DNA of 64,000 nucleotides from Xenorhabdus ehlersii (GTDB lineage: Bacteria; Pseudomonadota; Gammaproteobacteria; Enterobacterales; Enterobacteriaceae). A model generated the notes under the pieces. It searched no databases and was not told the DNA's origin. It worked only from the letters and a program-made list of their open reading frames with translations. Shown piece by piece: positions 24,763 to 36,199 of this stretch. Both the position numbers and the translations under genes were made by a program. Every line of letters begins with the position of its first letter. Position 1 is the first letter of the stretch. The stretch is from assembly GCF_003610465.1 (NCBI RefSeq), contig NZ_RAQI01000002.1, positions 868,001 through 932,000 on the forward strand, given 5' to 3'.

Positions 24763-27600
24763 TTGAGATATTTATCTTCTTTTCGGACGTCATTAAAGAT
24801 ATCACGTTATCTTTTTCGGGTGCTTGGATTTATGCTATGGGCGCTTGGAGCCTTATTAACCAGCTTTTATTTGACAAGTCTTTTTAATGCACTCAAATCT
24901 GATATTCGTCAAGAATATAATGCCAACTACGATATAGCCTTTTCACATATACGACATATCGCTAATATCTTGCGAGATATTCAATTTATGGCGGAAAAGC
25001 GTTTATCACAAGATAATGATAAAAATCAAACAATCGTCCCGCATAATAACGATATTCTCTCGTACATTCCTTTGAATGAGAGTTCCGATTGTGAACTATT
25101 ACGCAGAACCTCACATAATAGTTTATATTCATTAGACCAGTTGATTGCATTTTGGAGAGAAAATGCTGCCGCTATACGCAGTATAAATCAGACTTTTTTC
25201 ATTGGAGTAAAAAGCCAATGCATGGTGAACTTTTTCCCTCATAACAATATCACAGAACCTGATGCACTAAAAAAAATGATCTACGAGAATACCCGCAGGT
25301 TGATCAACATGAGAGAACAAAACAATGAAAGAGCGCTCTTTTGGATCCAACCTAACCCCAAAGCGGATGGTGGTAATCTTTATGTTTTTACGCCTATTTA
25401 TATTAATGGACATATGACAGGGATCATAGGTATCGAAAAATCTATCAGGCTAGAATCTTTTTTACAAAAAAGGGAGCGGCCTGTTACAGTCATGATGCTA
25501 AACGAATCAAATCAGCCCGAATTGCAATTTCCGATAAAAACTAATAATAAACCACTCGTTGTAAATCCCAACTCACAGCCGATGTATTTTGGTTACGATG
25601 AAAATTTTACCAGCCTGGTATTAATGCGGAATTTATCCCCCTCTTCATTACGTATTACCTATTCATTGCCGCTAAAACATATTTACGATGAACTGAAAGT
25701 CAGTGCAATTAATAGTATCATCTTGAATATTATTTCTGCGATTGCGATTATCTTTTTCGTTTGGCTGTTTGAGCGTAAAATGTTTTCTCCAGCCGAAGAG
25801 AATGCTATTCGCCTTGAAGAACATGAGCAGTTTAACCATAAAATTGTCGCCTCTGCCCCTGTGGGGATAAGTATTTTAAGGATCAATGATGGTGTTAACA
25901 TCCTGAGTAATGAGTTAGCACATAATTATACTCGGATGTTGACGTATGAAGATCAAAAACGCATTGTTGATATCATTTGCGATAAAACCAGTAGCTATAT
26001 TGATGTCGTCACCAGCAACAATAATCATTTGCAAATTAGTTTCGTACACTCACGTTATCGTAATGAAGAGGTCGCAATCTGTGTACTGATAGATGTCAGC
26101 ACCCGCGTAAAAATGGAAAAATCTTTGCAGGAGATGGCCTCAGCAGCAGAACAAGCTAACCAGGCAAAATCAATGTTTCTTGCCACAGTCAGCCATGAAT
26201 TAAGGACACCACTTTATGGCATTATTGGTAATCTGGAGTTGATGCAGTCTCATACATTACCTCCAGAATCTGCCCGATTGCTGGCAACAATGAATAATTC
26301 ATCATCACTATTGCTGAAAATTATCAGTGATATTCTCGACTTCTCAAAGATAGAATCCAAGCAATTGAAAATTGAACCCAAAGATTTCAGTTGCAAAGAG
26401 ATCCTATCACATGTGATTTCAAACTACCTTCCCCTGATTGCCAAAAAAGGCTTAGGTTTGTACTGCTATATTGAACCAGATGTCCCCGATATCATCCGCA
26501 ATGATCCTGTAAGGTTACAACAAATTATCTCCAATTTACTGAACAATGCGATCAAATTCACGGCATCTGGCTATGTTGTCATTGAAATCAGCTCAAGGCA
26601 TGGCTATCTATATATCAGCATTAAAGATACCGGGCTTGGGATCGAGGATAAATTACAATTTCAATTATTCGAGCCCTTCTTTCAAATCAGTGCTAATAAA
26701 AAAAGTTCCTCACAAGGTACAGGGTTGGGGCTGGCTATTTGTGAAAAACTTATTAATTTGATGGATGGTGATATTGAATTTGTCTCACAAAAATATGTTG
26801 GCAGTATCTTTTCTATCCGTCTCCCTTTATATGGTGTGAAATACCATGCCAAACAATTATCCAACCAGCGGACTCAAAAGAGGATTCTGTTAAATATTTA
26901 CAATGATTTTTTGGAAAAATATTTGCAAAATTTTCTTACACAAAATCATTTCCAAGTAGTCCTCTATGACGAAAGCCAACTAGATGGCACAGAAATACTC
27001 ATTAGTGATCGAGCTCATAAAACGAATATTTCTGTATGTTACTTTATAGAAATTTCAGAGAAACATATCGGTTCACCAGAACAAATTAGAGAAAATTATT
27101 GGTTATATAACACTTATGAACTGAATGAACTGGATAATATGCTGGATAATCTCCTGGCAGAACAAACTTTCTTGCCAGATATTTCTATATCAACAATCCC
27201 TGTTACAGATAAAACCGTCCAAACTGATATTTGTTTAAATACAGTTAAAGTATTGGTCGTTGATGACCACCCTATTAATCAGAATTTACTGGTCAACCAA
27301 TTAAACTCAATAGGGTTTAGTGCATCAACGGCTAATGATGGTATTGAAGCTATTGAATATCTTAAAAACAATTCACCCGATATTATTCTAACAGATGTTA
27401 ACATGCCAAATATGGATGGCTATGAACTTACCCAATACTTAAGGGACAAAGGTTATACCAAACCCATTATCGGTATTACTGCCAATGCACTGGCAGAAGA
27501 AAAACAGCGTTGTGCTAATATGGGCATGAATGATTGCCTGTCAAAACCGGTATCATTGGCTATATTAAAAGAAACATTAATTAAATATAGTGATATTTAA
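24763..27600 (+). CDS. rcsC: Hybrid sensor histidine kinase of the Rcs phosphorelay
   Basis: 945 residues with a TTG start giving MRYLSSFRTSLKISRY, which aligns with E. coli RcsC (MKYLASFRTTLK). Two membrane helices (about 20-42 and 315-335) frame a periplasmic sensor domain. Then come a PAS-like region, the kinase H-box FLATVSHELRTPLYG with His478, the ATPase with DTGLGI and GTGLGLAICE motifs, and a receiver domain (VLVVDDHPIN) with phospho-acceptor Asp878. It passes phosphate to RcsD and then RcsB in response to envelope stress. Tail-to-tail with rcsB, as in E. coli. Confidence 0.97.
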   Translation: MRYLSSFRTSLKISRYLFRVLGFMLWALGALLTSFYLTSLFNALKSDIRQEYNANYDIAFSHIRHIANILRDIQFMAEKRLSQDNDKNQTIVPHNNDILSYIPLNESSDCELLRRTSHNSLYSLDQLIAFWRENAAAIRSINQTFFIGVKSQCMVNFFPHNNITEPDALKKMIYENTRRLINMREQNNERALFWIQPNPKADGGNLYVFTPIYINGHMTGIIGIEKSIRLESFLQKRERPVTVMMLNESNQPELQFPIKTNNKPLVVNPNSQPMYFGYDENFTSLVLMRNLSPSSLRITYSLPLKHIYDELKVSAINSIILNIISAIAIIFFVWLFERKMFSPAEENAIRLEEHEQFNHKIVASAPVGISILRINDGVNILSNELAHNYTRMLTYEDQKRIVDIICDKTSSYIDVVTSNNNHLQISFVHSRYRNEEVAICVLIDVSTRVKMEKSLQEMASAAEQANQAKSMFLATVSHELRTPLYGIIGNLELMQSHTLPPESARLLATMNNSSSLLLKIISDILDFSKIESKQLKIEPKDFSCKEILSHVISNYLPLIAKKGLGLYCYIEPDVPDIIRNDPVRLQQIISNLLNNAIKFTASGYVVIEISSRHGYLYISIKDTGLGIEDKLQFQLFEPFFQISANKKSSSQGTGLGLAICEKLINLMDGDIEFVSQKYVGSIFSIRLPLYGVKYHAKQLSNQRTQKRILLNIYNDFLEKYLQNFLTQNHFQVVLYDESQLDGTEILISDRAHKTNISVCYFIEISEKHIGSPEQIRENYWLYNTYELNELDNMLDNLLAEQTFLPDISISTIPVTDKTVQTDICLNTVKVLVVDDHPINQNLLVNQLNSIGFSASTANDGIEAIEYLKNNSPDIILTDVNMPNMDGYELTQYLRDKGYTKPIIGITANALAEEKQRCANMGMNDCLSKPVSLAILKETLIKYSDI

Positions 27601-27624
27601 ACTCATACATATTGAGCTATGAAT

Positions 27625-27661
27625 GATGGATAATCGGTAACTACTGCTACCGATTATCCAT
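27625..27661. terminator. Bidirectional terminator between rcsC and rcsB
   Basis: Perfect 14-bp stem (ATGGATAATCGGTA and its complement) with a 9-base loop, placed between convergent genes. Confidence 0.8.
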
Positions 27662-27681
27662 TAGAAAAGATAATACATTGG

Positions 27682-28332
27682 TTAGTTATCAATATCTTTA
27701 TCGATAGTGACAGAAGATAAATAGTTAAGCAATGCGATATCGTTATCGACCCCCAGTTTTATCATGGCTGATTTCTTCTGACTACTAATTGTCTTAATAC
27801 TACGATTAAGTTTTTTGGCAATATCAGTAACAAGAAAACCTTCAGCAAATAAACGTAGGACTTCGCTCTCTTTAGGAGATAAACGCTTATCTCCATATCC
27901 ATTGGCATTAACCTTTTCAAGTAACTTGGAAACACTTTCAGGCGTAAACTGCTTCCCCTTTTGCAAAGCAGAAAGTGCTTTAGGCAAATCTGTTGGTGCT
28001 CCTTGCTTTAACACGATTCCCTCAATATCAAGCTCAAGTATAGCACTTAAAATAGCCGGATTATTGTTCATTGTAAGAACAATGATTGCCAATGTTGGGT
28101 AATGACGTTTAATATATTTTATCAGGGTGATACCATCACCATATTTATCCCCAGGCATTGACAAGTCTGTTATGAGAACATTTGCTTCTATATGTGGCAA
28201 GCTATTAATGAGCGTCGTTGAATTTTCAAATTCACCGACTACATTAATCCACTCAATTTGTTCAAGTGACTTGCGGATGCCAAACAAAACGATGGGATGG
28301 TCATCGGCAATAATGACATTAAGGTTATTCAT
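27682..28332 (-). CDS. rcsB: Rcs response regulator
   Basis: 216 residues from ATG 28332 (MNNLNVIIADDHPIVLFG), identical in length to E. coli RcsB. Receiver domain with Asp56 in LITDLSMPG; C-terminal LuxR-type HTH (RLSPKESEVLRLFAEGFLVT, then DIAKKLNRSIKTISSQKKSA). RcsB controls capsule, motility and, in insect pathogens, virulence factors. One base separates it from the rcsD stop. Confidence 0.98.
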   Translation of the reverse strand: MNNLNVIIADDHPIVLFGIRKSLEQIEWINVVGEFENSTTLINSLPHIEANVLITDLSMPGDKYGDGITLIKYIKRHYPTLAIIVLTMNNNPAILSAILELDIEGIVLKQGAPTDLPKALSALQKGKQFTPESVSKLLEKVNANGYGDKRLSPKESEVLRLFAEGFLVTDIAKKLNRSIKTISSQKKSAMIKLGVDNDIALLNYLSSVTIDKDIDN

Positions 28333-28333
28333 A

Positions 28334-31075
28334 TTATTGGTTACCTTGCTGCAACAGCTTTGTGATAAAGGAATCAATGAGGCTGATGCTATTTTTGATT
28401 TCTACTTCATTATTGTCTGCTATGTGTTTTTCCAACGCCTCACATGATGACCTAAGAAATTTCAAATCCAACATAGCAAACGCACCCTTAAGGCGGTGTA
28501 CCGTTTGCGAAAGTGATATCAAATCATGTCGTTCTATATCAATATACAGTCTGGTAATGTCCATAGGTACTGTCTCTATAAACAATTTCCTGTAGTCGCT
28601 GTTTGCCAACTGAGTTTGATAACTTCTGAGGATATTGCCAATACTGCTATCAACATTATCAATTAAATCAATATATTTAATTAAATCACCTGCTGGTTTA
28701 GAGATGTCATAAATTTCTCTGGATCCATCTAAACTGAAATTTTCTTCAATCAGAAACGATATTGCATTGATAACATCATCAGCAAGATTGTAATTGCACT
28801 GAACCATTCCTGGCTTCAACTGCTTAAATCCTGCTAAGCTCCCCACTAATAATATAGTTGGTTTTTCCTGTTTGTACTGCTTTTCTTCTTTGTACTGCCT
28901 ATCCGTAAGGATAATATCGTACTCTTCCGTAATGCCCTCTTTTCTTTTATCAAAATATACTGCACCATAATTATTGAGATAAGTATGGACGATTTTGCTG
29001 ATCTCAGGGTTATGGATATCAATTAAAACCGTGATCCCTTCCAAAAGTTGGGGAGTCTCGCTATTTTCATCATGTTGCGATAAGAGCAAATTGATAACAT
29101 AATGCGTTCCCAGCCCCAACTTGCTTTTAATATCAAGGCTTCCTCCCATTCTTTTACTCAACTGATTACATAAATAAAAAGTCATGTCAGAATGGGTAGA
29201 GTACTTATCTTCCACTGATTGGTTCAGAAAAGGATAATTTAAGCTGGTTAGATCTCTTTCACTTAAACCAGTGCCACTATCCATCAACTCAATCTGAATA
29301 TGGTTGTCATATTTACCTGAGCTATTAACAACCAATGATATTTTACCATAACTGGTCGTCGTTATTGCATAATTAAACAACAATGTAACAATTTTACTTA
29401 ATGCAACCTCATCTCCTATGAATAAAGATTCACGAGAAATATTAAAGTGATAATAAACCCTCAAACCTTTGGCATTTAATATCGGCAAAGAGACTTTCAA
29501 AATATCTTCCAACCGTGAAGATAGGGAAAATATTTCATTATCTGGCTGCCAATCCCCCAGTTCTAATTCATTGAGTAACGAAATGTTTTCAAGCCATTCA
29601 GTGATATATTTTGATTTATCTAATAACTTGTCCAATAACTTTTGCTCATTTTCATCTTGTGATAATAGCTGCAATTGGTTGGCAATATCATTAATATTAT
29701 TAATGGGATTTTTTATTTCATTATTAATATTTGAAAGCATAGAACGCCTGCTCTGAATACTTTTATCATATTCCCGATGGGCAAATTGCAATCGCTTACT
29801 TGCCATGAATTCCTGATCTTTGTCTTGTAGTAAAAATAAGTAAGTTTCTGGTAATAAGCCATTGTTATATATTTTTACTTCATAAACTGCTTCATCAATG
29901 GATGCCTGAATTACACCATGATGTTGTTGTGCCATTGCCATAACTTTATTCAAATCCAGATGAGGCATCAACTGCTCTGCAACTTTATTAATTATCATTA
30001 TCTGATTTGATTCAAAATCATAAACAACGACTCCAATAGGAATATTAGAGATAATATCCCTATTTAGGGCATCTTTAATTTTCAGTTCATGATCCATGGA
30101 AGCATTCGGTGCAATATATCGCCTACGGATATAAAATAACCCACTCAAAGAAAACAGAAAGAAAAGCAATATAGAAAGCAAAAGCCAGACATTCCTGAGC
30201 AACAAATCTACAATCAGCGCCTTCAGTGGGACTTGGTAAATCAATTTATATGGCACGACATCAAGAGGCTGAGAAAATTCTAGCCAAAAACCGCTCAATG
30301 AAACCTCAACTTTATCGGAAGTCTCAGGTTCATGTAAGTTGAGCGTATTCAAACGGAAATTTGCTGGCGACATATCAACCGGCAAAAGGTTATTAATGGG
30401 TAAATCAAAAGCAATAATAGTGGTTAATTGCCCTGTTGCATTAAATGCAGCTTTATAGGTGTAGAAATAAATATTTTCACTACGCAATACATTAATGGAG
30501 GAAATGCTCTCTTTTTCCTCCAAAGTGGAAGACTGATCCAACATCTCGGTGCGTTTGGTTTCAGGGTTCAGAGTCAGATAGCTCTCTTTGAATCTGATTT
30601 CTGGTTTTAAAATCGGATAGGTGGTTATCAATAACAAATTATTATCTTGCCCATTGAGGTAGTACATAGACAAGTATTCATTATGAGGCCCCCAGAGAAT
30701 ATCCAAATAGCTAGATAAGTACTGAGCAAGCTGGACACTCGAGTCGTTATATTGACCAAAAATAATGGCATCAACAGACTGATAACGATTTTCTAGCCAA
30801 TAGACATCGGGACGCAATTTAAACAATGGCGTATTCTCCTGAGAGGAGATTGGCAGAGTATTTGACTGCTCAAAAATATGACTTGCATGGTAACGATAAT
30901 CTTTAATCTGCAATCTCATCTTAGCGGTTACACTACTGATAGCATATTTTTTCTCCATCAACCAAATATCAAAATAGTTATACCCGAATAAAAATAGAGA
31001 CGTAAAAAGCAAAGTAACAAATAACGCGTAAAAACGAGGAATAGCGGATGGCTTGATAGGTGGTTGTTTATACAT
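28334..31075 (-). CDS. rcsD: Phosphotransfer intermediate of the Rcs system
   Basis: 913 residues, slightly longer than the E. coli protein (about 890). Two membrane helices (about 14-36 and 294-318) flank a periplasmic region; then a kinase-like region without the catalytic His (MLSNINNEIKNPINNIN in place of SHELRTP), an ABL-like domain and a C-terminal HPt domain with phospho-acceptor His860 in TVHRLKGAFAMLDLKF. It relays phosphate from RcsC to RcsB. Operon rcsD-rcsB. The N-terminus MYKQPPIKPSAIPRFYAL fits the family. Confidence 0.96.
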   Translation of the reverse strand: MYKQPPIKPSAIPRFYALFVTLLFTSLFLFGYNYFDIWLMEKKYAISSVTAKMRLQIKDYRYHASHIFEQSNTLPISSQENTPLFKLRPDVYWLENRYQSVDAIIFGQYNDSSVQLAQYLSSYLDILWGPHNEYLSMYYLNGQDNNLLLITTYPILKPEIRFKESYLTLNPETKRTEMLDQSSTLEEKESISSINVLRSENIYFYTYKAAFNATGQLTTIIAFDLPINNLLPVDMSPANFRLNTLNLHEPETSDKVEVSLSGFWLEFSQPLDVVPYKLIYQVPLKALIVDLLLRNVWLLLSILLFFLFSLSGLFYIRRRYIAPNASMDHELKIKDALNRDIISNIPIGVVVYDFESNQIMIINKVAEQLMPHLDLNKVMAMAQQHHGVIQASIDEAVYEVKIYNNGLLPETYLFLLQDKDQEFMASKRLQFAHREYDKSIQSRRSMLSNINNEIKNPINNINDIANQLQLLSQDENEQKLLDKLLDKSKYITEWLENISLLNELELGDWQPDNEIFSLSSRLEDILKVSLPILNAKGLRVYYHFNISRESLFIGDEVALSKIVTLLFNYAITTTSYGKISLVVNSSGKYDNHIQIELMDSGTGLSERDLTSLNYPFLNQSVEDKYSTHSDMTFYLCNQLSKRMGGSLDIKSKLGLGTHYVINLLLSQHDENSETPQLLEGITVLIDIHNPEISKIVHTYLNNYGAVYFDKRKEGITEEYDIILTDRQYKEEKQYKQEKPTILLVGSLAGFKQLKPGMVQCNYNLADDVINAISFLIEENFSLDGSREIYDISKPAGDLIKYIDLIDNVDSSIGNILRSYQTQLANSDYRKLFIETVPMDITRLYIDIERHDLISLSQTVHRLKGAFAMLDLKFLRSSCEALEKHIADNNEVEIKNSISLIDSFITKLLQQGNQ

Positions 31076-31229
31076 TCTTTGGATAGTTGCCTTTAGTATG
31101 AATATATTTTGGTCAATTCGATATCAACCCGTCGATAAATAAGCCGGTGTACTGTGCTTAATATTAGCAGGTTAGCGAATAAAAAGGCCATTACAGATCG
31201 AAGATTGAGCAAACAGTGAAAAAACATAA

Positions 31230-31286
31230 TTTTTTTTCTTTAGGGGCTAGACACATCAAAATGATATAGGCATAATCTCGCGCCAT
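31230..31286 (+). promoter_or_regulatory. Probable promoter of the tRNA pair
   Basis: TAGACA-like element followed by GCATAAT at about 31270 and a GC-rich CTCGCGCC discriminator just before the tRNA, as usual in growth-rate-controlled stable RNA promoters. Confidence 0.5.
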
Positions 31287-31374
<88 letters not shown>

Positions 31375-31380
31375 AATTTC

Positions 31381-31456
<76 letters not shown>

Positions 31457-31462
31457 TACAAG

Positions 31463-31507
31463 AACCCGTTATTTCCCGTAACCAATCGGTGAAATAGCGG
31501 GTTTTTA
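31463..31507 (+). terminator. Terminator of the tRNA pair
   Basis: Stem AACCCGTTATTTC/GAAATAGCGGGTT with one wobble pair, followed by TTTTTA. Confidence 0.85.
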
Positions 31508-31744
31508 CTTTATACACCCAACAAAATCTCCCGCATATATTCCCTGTCTATCTTCTCAATTTACTACTTTATTGGCCTGGTTATCTGACCTCTCATATCC
31601 AAACGACAAAGTCCTTTGACATACTAATAAATTATGTTACTCAACAAAGAAGTTTCTGATTGCTTTTTAACTTAATATGCTTCTGTTTTCTCCTTTTTAC
31701 ATAAATTATACATATCGATAACGGATTATAAGCACCACCCAATG

Positions 31745-31762
31745 TGTAATTATTTGTTTACA
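31745..31762. promoter_or_regulatory. TyrR box 1 (strong)
   Basis: TGTAAT-TATTTG-TTTACA matches the TyrR consensus TGTAAA-N6-TTTACA with one mismatch, about 95 bases before the tyrP start. Confidence 0.78.
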
Positions 31763-31767
31763 CCTTG

Positions 31768-31785
31768 TGTACTATAGATTTGACA
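31768..31785. promoter_or_regulatory. TyrR box 2 (weak)
   Basis: TGTACT-ATAGAT-TTGACA keeps the palindromic ends, 23 bases from box 1. E. coli tyrP also has a strong and a weak TyrR box side by side. Confidence 0.65.
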
Positions 31786-31854
31786 GACATAAATCAATCA
31801 TTTAACCTGCGGGTCTTATAACTATTTCTCAACATATTCAGAAATGAGGATCGC

Positions 31855-33060
31855 GTGAAAAATCGCACTATTGGCAGTATTTTTATCGTTGCTGGAACGA
31901 CGATTGGCGCAGGGATGTTAGCAATGCCATTGGCAACGGCGGGTGTGGGGTTTGGAACTACATTTGCTATGTTAGTCGTTCTGTGGGCTTTAATGAGTTA
32001 TACAGCACTCTTGCTCGTAGAAGTGTATCAACATAATAAATTTAACACTGGATTAGGGACTATCGCGAAACGCTACCTTGGGTTAGGTGGGCAGGTGTTG
32101 ACTGGCTTCAGTATGCTTTTCCTTATGTATGCCCTGACAACGGCTTATATTAGTGGTGCGGGTGAATTACTGGCGACTTCCCTCTCTTCTTGGTTGGATA
32201 AACCTATTTCTGTCTCTGCCGGGATCAGCATTTTTACCATTATTGGTGGTGGGATAGTCTGTATTGGTACCCAATCTGTCGATTTTATTAACCGCCTGTT
32301 GTTTACCGCTAAAATTGTTTTTCTGGTGATCGTACTCGGCGTAATGATGCCTCATGTTGATAAAATCAACCTCATTTCCATGCCTATTGAGCAAGGATTA
32401 GCACTCTCTGCCATCCCGGTTATTTTTACTTCATTCGGATTTCACGGTAGTGTGCCAAGTATCGTTGCCTATATGGGAGGAGATACCAACAAGCTACGGA
32501 AAATCTTTATCATCGGTAGTGCCATACCACTGTTAGCCTATATTCTGTGGCAATTGGTAACACTCGGCGCTATTTCTTCAAATACATTTGTAGGTATTCT
32601 TGCACAAGAATCTGGCCTAAATGGGTTATTGAAAGCGGTGAGAGAAATTGTCGCTTCACCCAAAGTGGAGTTTGCCGTTCATCTGTTTGCCGATCTTGCG
32701 CTAGCCACCTCATTTCTCGGTGTTGCCTTAGGGTTATTTGATTACCTTGCTGACCTTTTTAAGCGCCGCAATCACGCCAAAGGGCGTTTACAAACAGGGT
32801 TAATGACTTTTGCTCCACCATTGCTCTGTGCATTGTATTACCCTAATTTTGTTATGGCACTGACATTTGCGGCTGTTGCCCTCTCCATTCTCGCATTGTT
32901 ATTACCTTGCCTGCTGGTTTGGCGTAGCCGTGATGAAAACAAAGAAGGTTATCGTGTCAAAGGAGGTAAACCAGCATTAGTCTTTGTGTTCCTGTGTGGG
33001 CTTGCAGTTATTACCATTCAAATTGGTATTGTTACAGGTATACTGCCAAACATAGGGTAA
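31855..33060 (+). CDS. tyrP: Tyrosine-specific permease
   Basis: 401 residues (E. coli 403), GTG start giving [20 protein letters not shown], the family signature. About eleven membrane helices. Conserved inner parts are [25 protein letters not shown]-like AVREIVASP, and [18 protein letters not shown]. Proton-driven import of tyrosine. TyrR boxes upstream support the assignment over Mtr or TnaB. Confidence 0.95.
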   Translation: MKNRTIGSIFIVAGTTIGAGMLAMPLATAGVGFGTTFAMLVVLWALMSYTALLLVEVYQHNKFNTGLGTIAKRYLGLGGQVLTGFSMLFLMYALTTAYISGAGELLATSLSSWLDKPISVSAGISIFTIIGGGIVCIGTQSVDFINRLLFTAKIVFLVIVLGVMMPHVDKINLISMPIEQGLALSAIPVIFTSFGFHGSVPSIVAYMGGDTNKLRKIFIIGSAIPLLAYILWQLVTLGAISSNTFVGILAQESGLNGLLKAVREIVASPKVEFAVHLFADLALATSFLGVALGLFDYLADLFKRRNHAKGRLQTGLMTFAPPLLCALYYPNFVMALTFAAVALSILALLLPCLLVWRSRDENKEGYRVKGGKPALVFVFLCGLAVITIQIGIVTGILPNIG

Positions 33061-33073
33061 GTTTATCTTGTCT

Positions 33074-33109
33074 AAGGTTATCCGCATAAGTGTTAATGCA
33101 GATAACCTT
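33074..33109. terminator. Bidirectional hairpin between tyrP and yfaZ
   Basis: AAGGTTATC/GATAACCTT stem with internal GCAT/ATGC pairing, between convergent genes. Confidence 0.7.
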
Positions 33110-33126
33110 GCAGCATTTTCGTCTAA

Positions 33127-33669
33127 TTAAAAACTCAAACCAACGCCAACATAAAAACCATCGGAAACCTTGTTATTACGATTACCATGACTACCCCGTA
33201 TGTCAATGACACGGTAGCCAACATCTACACTCAGGGGTTTGAAAAATGTATAACGTGCTCCTCCTGTAGCCTCAGTATAAGAATCCATTCCTGACGTTAA
33301 GCCTGATGGCGAACCGTAAGCCTCACCATACAGGGATAAAGAAGAAGTCACGGCCCAACTAAGGCCAGCACCTACAGCCAATGCAGCGCCATCTTTCCCA
33401 TCTTTGGGGGACAAATAAAGTCCTTTTGCGCCGACGTTTGCAGCTAATGGACCAAATGGCAGACCGAAGCCTAAACCTAAACTACCAAGCTGGCCATTGT
33501 GATCACTGCGAGTCCAGTTACCCGTCAGAGACAGGCCAGCATATTTATCACCAATCCCCACTGAGGTGCTTGTGCTGTGTTTTCCCACCTGAGCATCTAT
33601 AGAGAGAGCATTTGCTGAGCCAGCTATAAAAAACAAACTAGCGGCACCAATAGCAAAAAAACCTTTCAT
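33127..33669 (-). CDS. yfaZ: YfaZ family outer-membrane protein
   Basis: 180 residues with a signal peptide (MKGFFAIGAASLFFIAGSANA) and repeated amphipathic beta strands ending in VSDGFYVGVGLSF, with the C-terminal Phe typical of outer-membrane barrels. E. coli yfaZ also lies near the men locus. Function unknown, possibly a small porin-like barrel. Confidence 0.9.
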   Translation of the reverse strand: MKGFFAIGAASLFFIAGSANALSIDAQVGKHSTSTSVGIGDKYAGLSLTGNWTRSDHNGQLGSLGLGFGLPFGPLAANVGAKGLYLSPKDGKDGAALAVGAGLSWAVTSSLSLYGEAYGSPSGLTSGMDSYTEATGGARYTFFKPLSVDVGYRVIDIRGSHGNRNNKVSDGFYVGVGLSF

Positions 33670-33793
33670 AATCTTGTCCTTTAATTATTCAATGCCTATA
33701 TGAGCTAAGATATTGTACTTAAACCGACGTGACGTTATAGATGATAAAAAGCAAGGAAATGTTTAGATTCATAAAGATATGTAATTAACGTTA

Positions 33794-35215
33794 TCATTTA
33801 TTATGTTTACTATTTATCTCTGTTACCCATTGCTTAACTTGTTGGCGCGAAACCTTTATTCCTCCATTTTTCAGTTGTGCAGGTAACACATAGCAGGCAA
33901 TAGGCCGCTGAAAAGCTGCGGTTTTATCCGTAAGCCAATCAATAAGTGTTTCTGTTAGCGCAGGATATTGAGTTTCAATTACCGCTACTGGCCGATGACC
34001 GAATTCAATATCAGGAATGGGAACAACAAAACTCTGTTCAATTTGAGGATGTTGGTTAATGATCCGCTCAATATCTTCTGGCTGGATACCCTCCCCACCA
34101 CTGAAAAATTGGTTATCGAGGCGCCCTACAATCCGTAACTCCCCCTGTTCAAATACGCCTCGATCCCGGGTCGAAAACCATCCTTCGTTATCTGCCAATG
34201 GCTGCAATTCCCCATTAAACCAATAACCACTCGCAATACTATCAGCACGGATCTGAATTTCTTCATCGACTAAGCGAATGGACTTTCCAGGGAGTGGATT
34301 ACCTACCCCGGGCAGCTCATCAGCCCGTTTTGCGCAAACAGTTGATGCTATTTCTGTCAGCCCATAGCCACACCAGCAACGAATACCTAATTCTTCAGCC
34401 CGCTGGGTCAGCGACGTCGGTATCATAGCACCTCCCAATAACACTTCTTTTAATGTCAATGAATAGTTATGGGGTTGTTCCAGCAAACGCCACAGTTGGG
34501 TAGGTACAAGTGATGCATGGGTACAACCTGACAGCGCACGATCCAACGGATGTAAATCCCGCAGCACTAATGTTGCTCCTGTTTGTAACCAACGCCAAAG
34601 GATCCCTTGGCCTGAAACATGAAACAGAGGCAATGACAGTAACCAACTATCATCTGGCTGAAAATCCATGCGGGAAAGAATGCCTTGTGCGCTGGCAAGA
34701 TGAGCGCCAATGGAATGTACCGCAGCTTTAGGCAATCCAGAAGAGCCGGAGGTCAGGATCATGCTGGCAGGACGTTGACTTTCCCACAACACCAATAGGT
34801 TGTTTTTTGCCCGCCGATCATGTTTCGCCGGAAACTTTTGTTGCCAGTCAAGTATCTTAACTGGCATAACAGGCGAAGGTGAGTCCGTGAAATCCACTCC
34901 ATAATCCATATTGAGATGAGGCAATAGCTCCACCAACAACCGATCAGGTAACTGAGGATTAAGAGGTAACGCTCTGGCGCCACATCGCAGGACAGCCAGG
35001 TAACACAACAGAAGTTCCGCGCTGTTCTTGCCTCTCAGGATCACACCTCTACCTTCCACAACACCCTGTTGGTGGAAATGGACAGCAATAGCATTGATGC
35101 TTTGCGTTAATTGATGCCAGGTTAGTTGCTCATCATATAACTGAATAGCCTGTTTTTCAGGCAAGGCCGTAGCCCAATGCTGCCACGGCCATTGAATCCA
35201 CTCTATTACTGACAT
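33794..35215 (-). CDS. menE: o-Succinylbenzoate-CoA ligase
   Basis: 473 residues of the acyl-adenylate enzyme family. The nucleotide loop is [16 protein letters not shown], the core motif [11 protein letters not shown], and the hinge region [20 protein letters not shown]. It activates o-succinylbenzoate in menaquinone synthesis. The start overlaps menC by 10 bases. Last gene of the men operon. Confidence 0.96.
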   Translation of the reverse strand: MSVIEWIQWPWQHWATALPEKQAIQLYDEQLTWHQLTQSINAIAVHFHQQGVVEGRGVILRGKNSAELLLCYLAVLRCGARALPLNPQLPDRLLVELLPHLNMDYGVDFTDSPSPVMPVKILDWQQKFPAKHDRRAKNNLLVLWESQRPASMILTSGSSGLPKAAVHSIGAHLASAQGILSRMDFQPDDSWLLSLPLFHVSGQGILWRWLQTGATLVLRDLHPLDRALSGCTHASLVPTQLWRLLEQPHNYSLTLKEVLLGGAMIPTSLTQRAEELGIRCWCGYGLTEIASTVCAKRADELPGVGNPLPGKSIRLVDEEIQIRADSIASGYWFNGELQPLADNEGWFSTRDRGVFEQGELRIVGRLDNQFFSGGEGIQPEDIERIINQHPQIEQSFVVPIPDIEFGHRPVAVIETQYPALTETLIDWLTDKTAAFQRPIACYVLPAQLKNGGIKVSRQQVKQWVTEINSKHNK

Positions 35216-36186
35216 TCACTACTCCACACCATAGCCAGTTTATCCAGCATGACACACGGAATATTACTATCAGGCCAACAACGGATAAGTTGTGACTGGA
35301 TAAGATCCAAAGTATCCAAGCCCGGAAGTGAATTAGGTGTGAGCCATTGAGTAAGACGAGCCAATTGTGTCAAACCAAAGCTACTTTCAATGCTGGAGCT
35401 AATCACTGCCTCTAACCCTAACTGATGAGCTTCGATAATTAATTGACGGCAACGGCCAATACTGCCCACCAATGTTGGTTTGATGATAATGGCAGAGACG
35501 CCCTCCTGAGCTTCTACGGTAAAACCGGCTTCACGGACACTTTCATCCCATGCAATGGCGATACCCGTTTCACGAGCAAACGCCAGAGATTCTTCCCGGG
35601 TTTTGCAGGGTTCTTCAATAAAAGCAATTCGGTGCCGATAATCTGGATTGACATATTTAGCGAAGCCCTCTGCTTTTGTGCGTGTCCAACTGCGGTTAGC
35701 ATCTAATCGCAACCGGAGATCAGGCACTGCCTCAAGCATCACATTCACTACCATGCCATCCCGTACGGCTTCATACAGCCCAACTTTCACTTTAGCAATC
35801 TTATGGCCTGTCATACTTCCCAAACGCAGGATCACATCATCGGGATCGCCCGTACATAAAGGCGCCTTGCAATAATTGGCTGTTTCAGGCAACTCTCCCT
35901 GTAATTCAGCCAGTGCACAGCTCACGCCAAACGCAACGGAAGGACGATCGCTTTCTTCCGGTTGCGTGTCCAAACACCATTGTTGCAGCCATTTCACCGC
36001 CAATGTTTTAGCTTGTTCAAGCGTTTCATGGCTAAATTCAGGTAATGGGGAAATTTCTCCCCAACCATCTCGTCCATTTTCCTGTAAGTGCACCAAAAAA
36101 CCGTCACGGGTTTTCAGGCGCTGATAACGCAAAATAATGCCTGCCTCCATGGGCAGGCTGAATTGGTATAAAGTCGCTTTACGCAT
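35206..36186 (-). CDS. menC: o-Succinylbenzoate synthase
   Basis: 326 residues from ATG 36186 ([16 protein letters not shown]), which aligns with E. coli; a longer frame to 36255 runs into menB. Enolase-superfamily features: [13 protein letters not shown] (catalytic Lys), RLDANRSW (metal Asp), FIEEPCK (Glu), AWDESVRE (Asp) and [10 protein letters not shown] (second Lys). It dehydrates SHCHC to o-succinylbenzoate. Thirteen bases after menB. Confidence 0.96.
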   Translation of the reverse strand: MRKATLYQFSLPMEAGIILRYQRLKTRDGFLVHLQENGRDGWGEISPLPEFSHETLEQAKTLAVKWLQQWCLDTQPEESDRPSVAFGVSCALAELQGELPETANYCKAPLCTGDPDDVILRLGSMTGHKIAKVKVGLYEAVRDGMVVNVMLEAVPDLRLRLDANRSWTRTKAEGFAKYVNPDYRHRIAFIEEPCKTREESLAFARETGIAIAWDESVREAGFTVEAQEGVSAIIIKPTLVGSIGRCRQLIIEAHQLGLEAVISSSIESSFGLTQLARLTQWLTPNSLPGLDTLDLIQSQLIRCWPDSNIPCVMLDKLAMVWSSECQ

Positions 36187-36199
36187 AATGGATGACAAC

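Larger units (their letters stand above)
31508..31854. other. tyrP upstream region
   Basis: 347 bases between the tRNA terminator and tyrP. Apart from two TyrR boxes (31745-31762, 31768-31785) and presumably the tyrP promoter I see no gene. Confidence 0.6.
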